Assembly (NCBI GenBank): GCA_017421325.1
Contig: JAFOJO010000007.1
Location: 1 to 45,512 of the forward strand
DNA: 45,512 nucleotides
Direction of reading: 5' to 3'
From: Candidatus Saccharimonadota bacterium
GTDB lineage: Bacteria > Patescibacteriota > Saccharimonadia > Saccharimonadales > Saccharimonadaceae
This document shows, in pieces, positions 39,906 to 45,512 of this stretch (the stretch's first letter is position 1; each line of letters starts with the position of its first letter). The position numbers and the translations under genes were made by a program. The notes under the pieces are model-generated. The model searched no databases and was not told the origin of the DNA. It saw nothing but the letters and a program-made list of their open reading frames with translations.

Positions 39906-41597
39906 TTCTGTTATGGTATTAATTATTAATACGAAGTCGTAGTCGGTAGGGATAGTAGTAGGAATAGTGTCAAAAGGTTGGGTGGGGCCGTATTTTTCTT
40001 CTAGGAGTTTTTGAGTACCAGGGGCGGCATCGGTGAGGGCATAAAGAGTGTAGCCCTCATTATACTCGTCTTCAGGGGCATCGTCTGTGTAAATATTGTC
40101 ATAGCCAGCTTCTTTGAGGGATTCTTTTTCGGTGGCGGCGAGACCTGGTGTTTCGGTGGCGTTTAAGACTAAAATAGTGTAGTCTTCGTAGTTGCGTGGG
40201 TCACTAGAGAACATTTTGGCGACGTATTTTTGGATGGCGCCGTAATTGCCGGCTCCAGCGGATGGGAGAACGTAAGAGATGCCGTTGATGCTGCCGGTGG
40301 TCATAAGTGGGGTTGGTTCAATAAGGGAGATTTGCCGCATAGAATCAAAATCAAAGGCAGATGAAAGGTGGGCCAAGGTCTTCATTTCATCGATAGAAAA
40401 ATTAGTGCGGAGATTGTCACCGAGGGTGGAGGCAAGCCCTAAGAGATTGGTAATAGAGAGAGATTTTTCGAAGATTTTTTCTTTGATACCGATGAGGATT
40501 TTTTGTTGAGAGGCGCCACGGGAGAAATCGCCACTAGTAGTGCCGTGGCGGGCGCGGGCGAGACCGAGGGCTTCTTCGCCATCTAGGGTATATTCCGTAT
40601 TTGGCTCGTAAACAGCACCTGTGTAGCTGTAGTCGTAGATACCTTCATCTAGGGTAATAGTAATACCACCGAGAGTGTCAACGATGTCTACGAGTGAGCC
40701 CCAGTTGATGTGAGCGTAGTATTGAAAATCGATACCGAGGATGTCGCTAACTTCGGCCATGAGAGCTTCGGCGCCGGCTTGTTCGTTGTTGCCATCCATA
40801 TTGTTGCACCAATAGACTTCGTTGACTTTGCCGGTGGCGGTGCAGGTGGAGGAAACTTTTAAGTCGCGGGGGAGGGAGAGCATAGCGGTATCGCCGGTTT
40901 CTTGATCTAAGCTAATAACCATAATAGAATCAGTAAGTTGGGCGCCGTCGTGGGTGCCGTTGCCTTCTTCGCCTTCCATATTGTAGCCACTAGTGCCAAA
41001 AGCAAGAATATTAGTGCGGCCGTTTTCGTCGGTTTTGAGGGGCTCGTAAGTTTCGGTAAACAAATCAAAAACGTTGCCTTGGCCGCCGGTGATTTTGGCG
41101 ATAATGTCGTTGCCCCAGATGATAAGCCAGACAACCCCGCCGATTAATAGAAAAACGATAATTAAAATGGTCCAGGTGATAATTTTGCGTTTTTTAGACA
41201 TAGGTTTCTTGTGTTTTTTAGGTTTTTTGGTGGTTTTTTGGAGTTCTTCGGGGTTTTTGGCGGCTTTTAATTCGCCGCTTTTTTCGTCAAAATCAAATAC
41301 TTGAGTAGGTTTGAGAAAATCTTCAGTGATGTCGGCAGTGGTTTTGGGGGTATCTGGTTTTGTGGATGTTTCTGGTATGGTGGGTGTAGACTCAGCTGGT
41401 TTTGTTTGGGCGATTTCTTCTTGGATGGGGATTTTGACTGACTTATTAACTTTGATAGTTTTGGCTGGTTTGACAGCTGGCTTTATAGATTTAGTGGTAG
41501 ATTTTTTAGGGGTTGTTTTTTTTGATACATTAGCAGAAGAAGTCGCTTTTTTGGAGCGACGAGAGACAAGTCCATCGATTGATTTATTTTTATCCAT
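39903..41597 (-). CDS. LytR-CpsA-Psr (LCP) family protein
   Basis: 564 residues. The K/T/P-rich cytoplasmic N-terminus (1-137) is unusually long and carries repeated TPKKSTTKS-like stretches. Membrane helix at about 139-161. LCP domain (about 190-430): RTNILAFGTSG, QLTDSIMVISLD, LSLPRDLKV, and the ARARHGTTSGDFSRGASQQ motif with the catalytic arginines. C-terminal LytR_C domain (about 470-550; YTILVLNATETPGLA). LCP enzymes transfer undecaprenyl-linked polymers to peptidoglycan or proteins at the outer face. It shares a symmetric promoter with the LexA-like gene; TATAAT lies 8 nt before the ATG. Confidence 0.9.
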   Translation of the reverse strand: MDKNKSIDGLVSRRSKKATSSANVSKKTTPKKSTTKSIKPAVKPAKTIKVNKSVKIPIQEEIAQTKPAESTPTIPETSTKPDTPKTTADITEDFLKPTQVFDFDEKSGELKAAKNPEELQKTTKKPKKHKKPMSKKRKIITWTILIIVFLLIGGVVWLIIWGNDIIAKITGGQGNVFDLFTETYEPLKTDENGRTNILAFGTSGYNMEGEEGNGTHDGAQLTDSIMVISLDQETGDTAMLSLPRDLKVSSTCTATGKVNEVYWCNNMDGNNEQAGAEALMAEVSDILGIDFQYYAHINWGSLVDIVDTLGGITITLDEGIYDYSYTGAVYEPNTEYTLDGEEALGLARARHGTTSGDFSRGASQQKILIGIKEKIFEKSLSITNLLGLASTLGDNLRTNFSIDEMKTLAHLSSAFDFDSMRQISLIEPTPLMTTGSINGISYVLPSAGAGNYGAIQKYVAKMFSSDPRNYEDYTILVLNATETPGLAATEKESLKEAGYDNIYTDDAPEDEYNEGYTLYALTDAAPGTQKLLEEKYGPTQPFDTIPTTIPTDYDFVLIINTITE

Positions 41598-41616
41598 TGT
41601 TTATAATTATAACATA
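41598..41616. promoter_or_regulatory. Overlapping divergent promoters on a palindrome
   Basis: The palindrome TTATAATTATAA (41601-41612) supplies TATAAT on both strands: 41602-41607 for the LexA-like gene (9 nt to its ATG at 41617) and 41606-41611 for the LCP gene (8 nt to its ATG at 41597). Polymerase can use only one at a time. Confidence 0.6.
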
Positions 41617-41943
41617 ATGACGGTTAAGCTGACAAAAAAACAATTAGCATTATTGGATTTTTTACAGGATTTTACAGAGGAGAATGGTTATTCGCCATCG
41701 TATCGGGAGATTATGGCTGGGATGGGGTTATCTAGTGTATCAGCGGTGGCTGAGCATGTGGAAAACTTGGTGGAAAAAGGTGTATTAAGGAAAGTGCCAG
41801 GGGCGGCAAGGTCGCTAGAAGTGTTGGACTATAAACATGAGGAGACGGTGGGGTTGTTTAAGGCGCGGATGGTAGATTGCACAGAAGAAGAAAAGAGGGT
41901 ATTAGAGCAGGCGGGGGAGATATTGGGTTTAGATCTAGGCTAG
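41617..41943 (+). CDS. LexA-type DNA-binding domain protein without peptidase
   Basis: 108 residues from ATG 41617. The N-terminal ~70 residues are a LexA winged helix-turn-helix: LTKKQLALLDFLQDFTEENG, SPSYREIMAGMGLSSVSAVAEHVENLVEKGVLRK. The C-terminal S24 autoprotease domain of LexA is absent; a short helical tail (about 75-108) replaces it. The regulator can probably bind DNA but cannot self-cleave in an SOS response. The longer upstream frame overlapping the LCP gene is not preferred. It is divergent from the LCP gene and may regulate that gene and itself. Confidence 0.8.
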   Translation: MTVKLTKKQLALLDFLQDFTEENGYSPSYREIMAGMGLSSVSAVAEHVENLVEKGVLRKVPGAARSLEVLDYKHEETVGLFKARMVDCTEEEKRVLEQAGEILGLDLG

Positions 41944-41955
41944 CTAGAGGTAGTT

Positions 41956-43626
41956 TTATCGGTCGAAGACGTTGCCAGTTTCGGTGATGGTGGTATCATT
42001 CCAGGCTTTGCCGGATTGGATTTCTTCAACCATATGATCTTCTTCGTTCCAAACGTAATAAATGATAGTACGATCTCTGGGGTATTCGATATCTTTGAAT
42101 AAATCGGTGCTTTTTTTGCCGAGACGTAAATCGTCGAAAGCTTGGCCGAGGTCTTCGAATGAGATAGGTTTATCGGAGGTATGCATTTTGGAATGAGTTT
42201 CGTTGACGCCTTTGATGTAAAGGATAGGATTGAAGCGGCTATTGATATAGTCGTATTCATATACACCATCTTTGTAGCCGTGGTCGGCCATAATAACAAT
42301 GGAGGAATTGTCGTAGACACCGGCTGTTTTTAATCTATTTATGTAGGTTTGGATCATTGTGAAAGCGGCCTTTTGTTTTTGAGAATAGGTGCCGATTTTT
42401 GAGTCTATTGGTTCAATATTTTCATCTAGATTAAATGGAATATGGGCGCCTTCTACATGAATGAAATGAAAGACTTTTTCGTCGGTTTTTTCGATTTCAT
42501 GAGAGTTGAGATATTGATAATTGTCGATATTTCTCCAGGTAAAACCTAATTTTTCGTCTGCTATTTCGGCCATCCAGAAGGAGAGCTTTTCTATATGAGC
42601 TTTGCCTTTAAGTGGGAAGGGTAGATATTTAAATAAATCGTAGCGGACGATTTGTTCAATAAAATTGGATTCATTGAGGCGGATATTTTTTGACATATTA
42701 TCAAAAGTGTCAGCTGTTTCGCTGTCAAAGATAGCTTCATCTTCGTAGAAAAGCATTTTGTAGTTGTCTTCTTGTAAATTTTTAAAAGTTGTTGAGTTTG
42801 AATAAGCTTTTCTTGAGTAATCCCCAAAAGAATCTTCGTTGTGGTTGGGGGTTTGTGTGAAAATATAGGGGATAGAATCTCTAGTATAAGGATAGTAGGA
42901 TGTAGTGTCTGGGTAATAGGTAAAATCTTGGAAGGTTTGTTGATAATCTTGATTTTCTTGGAGTAACTGATGGAAAGATTGAGAGTCTACTGCATCAACA
43001 AGAAATACAAAGAAATTTCTATCAGTAGAGGCTAAATCGAAATAGTCGTAGGTTGCACGAGAGGGGGTTTTATCTTCTAATGCTGGGGTGGTAAGTAGGG
43101 TTGATAGTAGAGAAATGGATAGCATTATAAAGATAGCTGATAATAGATAAGAAGAATATTGGGCTAGTTTTTGAAAGGTAATTTTTTTCTTGATGAGGAA
43201 AAACCCGGTAAGACCAAATAAAATAACCCAAAGTAGTAATGAAATGATGACGTCTGGCATGTATTCTCGCCAATTGAAGGAGTCGCCATTGAGGCCAGGT
43301 AAGCTGCCAGCTAAGAAGTTGCCTTGAATATAGGTGGCTAGGAATACTAAAACAAGGACAATAAGTATAGAATAATAAACTTTTTCTTTTTTGAAGATTT
43401 TTTTGCTACAAAGATAGATGATTAAAAAGAAAAGCATTAGACAAAGAACGGAAAGTCCGAATAATTTAAATAAAATAGGTAGGGTGTCGTAGATATCGAA
43501 CCATAAGTCATCCATATTGCCAGAGTAAAACGTGATTGGTTCAACGATGAATAGCATGAAACTAGCAACAATGGATAGAAGTGCGGCTGGGAGCAGAGCT
43601 TTAAAAAAATAGTGTTTTTCCTTCAT
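41956..43626 (-). CDS. Membrane sulfatase/alkaline-phosphatase-fold enzyme
   Basis: 556 residues. The N-terminal ~185 residues hold about five membrane helices; the extracytoplasmic C-terminal part has a sulfatase fold: FFVFLVDAVDSQSF (first metal-binding Asp), a candidate nucleophile Thr in YYPYTRDSIPYI, VFHFIHVEGAHIPF, and IVIMADHGYKDG (metal-binding DH). Architecture resembles lipoteichoic acid synthase and phosphoethanolamine or phosphoglycerol transferases acting on envelope glycans. The donor and acceptor are unknown. TATAAT (43636-43641) lies 9 nt before the ATG. Confidence 0.82.
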   Translation of the reverse strand: MKEKHYFFKALLPAALLSIVASFMLFIVEPITFYSGNMDDLWFDIYDTLPILFKLFGLSVLCLMLFFLIIYLCSKKIFKKEKVYYSILIVLVLVFLATYIQGNFLAGSLPGLNGDSFNWREYMPDVIISLLLWVILFGLTGFFLIKKKITFQKLAQYSSYLLSAIFIMLSISLLSTLLTTPALEDKTPSRATYDYFDLASTDRNFFVFLVDAVDSQSFHQLLQENQDYQQTFQDFTYYPDTTSYYPYTRDSIPYIFTQTPNHNEDSFGDYSRKAYSNSTTFKNLQEDNYKMLFYEDEAIFDSETADTFDNMSKNIRLNESNFIEQIVRYDLFKYLPFPLKGKAHIEKLSFWMAEIADEKLGFTWRNIDNYQYLNSHEIEKTDEKVFHFIHVEGAHIPFNLDENIEPIDSKIGTYSQKQKAAFTMIQTYINRLKTAGVYDNSSIVIMADHGYKDGVYEYDYINSRFNPILYIKGVNETHSKMHTSDKPISFEDLGQAFDDLRLGKKSTDLFKDIEYPRDRTIIYYVWNEEDHMVEEIQSGKAWNDTTITETGNVFDR

Positions 43627-43722
43627 ATTAAGCTAATTATACTATATATTGATGGGGTTGAGAAGAAGTAGTTTACAAAATGAGTAAAAATTGTTATAGT
43701 TATATTAGGAGTATTGTAATTT

Positions 43723-44271
43723 ATGGCACAAAAACGCAAAAAGAACAAAAAATGGATTTTTTGGGTAGTAATAGCGGTACTTTTCGTGGTGGCTGCGGCG
43801 GTATGTTATTTGGTGTGGGATAATTATTTTAGAGATAAGGGTGAAAATCAGACGGTGGAAGAACAGAGCATAGTGGAGGAAAAGATAGAAGATAAAGAAG
43901 CAGAGCGAAATAAAGAGGTGGTGGATGGTAGAGAAAAGGAAAAAGACTCTATAACGGCGTATGAGGGTGAGAACCCGAATAGGAAGGAAGAGTTGACTGG
44001 TGTAGTGACATATGCCGGGGTAAATGGTAGTGATTTAATAATAAGGGTAAATATAGACCAGTATTTGGCGAGCGGGAGTTGTGAATTAAATTTAGTACAG
44101 GATGATGTAGTGTATAGTGATGCAGCAGATATCGTAAGCGCGGCGGCTACGGCGACGTGTGAAGGGTTTAATGTGCCGATTCGGGAGCTAGAATCGGGGA
44201 ATTATCGAGTTATGATTAAAATAAGTTCTGGTGGGAAGGCTGGGACGATAATTGGGGAGGTGGAAATATGA
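43723..44271 (+). CDS. Single-span envelope protein, 182 residues
   Basis: Basic N-terminus, membrane helix at about 11-31 (WIFWVVIAVLFVVAAAVCYL), a charged E/K-rich linker (about 38-85), then a beta-rich extracytoplasmic domain (about 90-182; LTGVVTYAGVNGSDLIIRVN) with two Cys (GSCELN, TATCEG) that could form a disulfide. No family is recognised. AGGAG lies upstream of the ATG. The TGA stop overlaps the next ATG (ATGA, 44268-44271), so it is coupled to the LGFP-repeat protein and probably works with it at the surface. Confidence 0.65.
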   Translation: MAQKRKKNKKWIFWVVIAVLFVVAAAVCYLVWDNYFRDKGENQTVEEQSIVEEKIEDKEAERNKEVVDGREKEKDSITAYEGENPNRKEELTGVVTYAGVNGSDLIIRVNIDQYLASGSCELNLVQDDVVYSDAADIVSAAATATCEGFNVPIRELESGNYRVMIKISSGGKAGTIIGEVEI

Positions 44272-45512
44272 AAATAGGGCGAACTAGAAGAGTATGGTTG
44301 GTGGTATTAGGGGTATTTGTGGCGGTGTTTTTGTTTACATTTTTGACGGCAAAATTTAAGAGAAATGATGACGTGAAGGCGGCGAATTTGGGAAATTTTG
44401 ATGCAGGGTATATTATGTCTGATTATCAGATGAGTAATTATAATTCAATGAGTGAGTCGGAAATTTGGAATTTTCTAAAACAAAAAGGAAATTGTAATGA
44501 TACGCGGACATATTTGGCGGATTACTATTCGAGTTATTCTTATCATATTAAGGATGGGCATTTTGTGTGCTTGGCAGATGAAACCTTTGGAAACGGAACG
44601 GCATATGGGAATGACGCGCCAAATGGAGAATCTGCGGCACATATTATATGGCAGGCGGCGCAAGATTATAGAATAAATCCGCAGGTGTTAATAGTGTTAT
44701 TACAAAAGGAGCAGGGGCTAATTACGGATTCATGGCCGAATAATCGGCAGTATAGATCGGCTACGGGGTATGGATGTCCGGATACGGCGCCGTGCAATTC
44801 GGAATACTATGGGTTTAAGAATCAGGTACGTAAGGCGGCAGCGATGTTTAGAACTGTGCTGGATGGTGGGTGGACAAATTATCCACTAGGATGGAATTAT
44901 GTACAGTATAATCCGGACTCTGGATGTGGGGGGAGCTGGGTAGATATACGGTCTTTGGCAACTTCAGCATTATATAGATATACACCGTATCAGCCAAATG
45001 CAGCAGCTCTGGCGGCAGGGTACGGTTCGGGTGATTCTTGCTCAGCATATGGGAATAGAAATTTTTATAGTTATTTTGAGGATTGGTTTGGGGGGATAAC
45101 TAGTAGCTCAACGATAGATGTTTATTATAAGTCTATTGGTGGGGAAAACAGTATTTTGGGTAAAGTTGTTAGCCAAGAGAGGTGTGGCTTAATAGATGGC
45201 GGTTGTTATAAGTCTTACGAATTTGGTAACATATATTGGACGAGTAATACTGGATCTTGGGATATTTCTGGCGGGATCTATGATAGATGGTTTAGAATGG
45301 GAACTGAGTGGGGAATGTTAGGATATCCAATAAGCTCTGAACTTCGTGGTTTACTAAGAGGTGGAGCTATGCAGTCATTCCAAAACGGATACATTTACTA
45401 TTCTCCTTCTACTGGTGCTTGGGAGATTTCTGGCGGAATTTATGAAGCTTGGTTTAAGAGTGGAACTGAATGGGGAATATTAGGATATCCTACTAGCGGA
45501 GAACAAAAAGAT
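44268..45512 (+). CDS. LGFP-repeat secreted protein, 3' end outside window
   Basis: 415 residues visible, frame open at the window end. N-terminal signal or anchor helix at about 9-28 (VWLVVLGVFVAVFLFTFLTA). A domain at about 40-260 has QDYRINPQVLIVLLQKEQGL, reminiscent of glucosaminidase/lysozyme-like folds (with a candidate catalytic Glu in KEQGL), and several Cys. From about 280 on, LGFP-type repeats appear (GGIYDRWFRMGTEWGMLGYP and GGIYEAWFKSGTEWGILGYP). LGFP repeats bind or anchor to cell walls in actinobacteria. A cell-wall or host-surface role is inferred. The AGG-rich GGGGAGG upstream acts as the ribosome binding site within the previous gene. Confidence 0.75.
   Translation, partial: MKIGRTRRVWLVVLGVFVAVFLFTFLTAKFKRNDDVKAANLGNFDAGYIMSDYQMSNYNSMSESEIWNFLKQKGNCNDTRTYLADYYSSYSYHIKDGHFVCLADETFGNGTAYGNDAPNGESAAHIIWQAAQDYRINPQVLIVLLQKEQGLITDSWPNNRQYRSATGYGCPDTAPCNSEYYGFKNQVRKAAAMFRTVLDGGWTNYPLGWNYVQYNPDSGCGGSWVDIRSLATSALYRYTPYQPNAAALAAGYGSGDSCSAYGNRNFYSYFEDWFGGITSSSTIDVYYKSIGGENSILGKVVSQERCGLIDGGCYKSYEFGNIYWTSNTGSWDISGGIYDRWFRMGTEWGMLGYPISSELRGLLRGGAMQSFQNGYIYYSPSTGAWEISGGIYEAWFKSGTEWGILGYPTSGEQKD

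Noticed and set aside
41311-41616. 102-residue N-terminal extension of the LexA-like protein
   Set aside because: It overlaps the divergent LCP gene and its promoter; the LexA homology begins at ATG 41617, which has its own -10 box.
1-45512. Alternative genetic code with UGA as an amino acid
   Set aside because: Several genes end at TGA in expected places (for example 44269-44271, overlapping the next start), and conserved proteins contain no in-frame TGA.

Overview
The window looks like the chromosome of a Patescibacteria/CPR bacterium, most likely Saccharibacteria (TM7). This is inferred from the compact gene set, large exported proteins of unknown function, FISUMP-type surface proteins, LGFP repeats, a VirB6/TrbL-like membrane protein, and sparse Shine-Dalgarno sequences. 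TGA is still used as a stop codon (for example at 44269-44271), so the UGA-recoded Gracilibacteria/Absconditabacteria groups do not fit. No database search was run; every family call comes from motifs visible in the translations.

Layout. 1-324: end of a FISUMP surface protein. 497-1348: DUF916-like membrane protein. 1404-5857: serS-hpf-secA. 6005-9919: M16 peptidase, murD and dus, separated by palindromic elements. 9987-13664: accessory patch with an IS481-like insertion sequence, a DinD/BRO-N protein, and an unknown gene behind a structured leader. 13769-18687: valS, a micro-gene, HIT, PAP2, tRNA-Arg and a DUF6512-like protein. 18754-24487: tRNA-Ser(CGA), a VirB6-like giant, a P/Q-rich membrane protein and a Mur-ligase-like pseudoenzyme. 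24637-29401: ABC transporter-murE operon, tRNA-Ser(GGA) and an rRNA m5U methyltransferase. 29461-33790: large membrane protein, palindrome cluster, second FISUMP protein. 33802-39875: the replication origin neighbourhood, with recF-dnaN-dnaA on the minus strand, then DnaA boxes, then rpmH-rnpA-yidC-jag on the plus strand. 39903-45512: cell-envelope genes (LCP protein, LexA-like regulator, sulfatase-fold membrane enzyme, LGFP-repeat protein cut by the window end).

The most unusual signal is a set of about ten palindromic elements of roughly 110-180 bp. Each has inner hairpins enclosed by outer arms that are perfect or near-perfect inverted repeats unique to that copy. In two families, copies differ in sequence but keep base pairing. 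Three copies lie in frame inside essential-looking genes (dus, valS, the rRNA methyltransferase). In others the outer arm is an inverted copy of a gene 3' end (murD, murE, tRNA-Arg). All three tRNA genes are also followed by a second partial copy of their own 3' end. These observations suggest a process, perhaps undescribed, that inserts hairpin DNA and leaves an inverted copy of the target.

A second global feature is leaderless transcription: at least a dozen genes have a TATAAT-like -10 box only 6-10 nt before the start codon. This also corrects several start sites (dus from GTG, the methyltransferase and DUF6512-like genes from internal ATGs).
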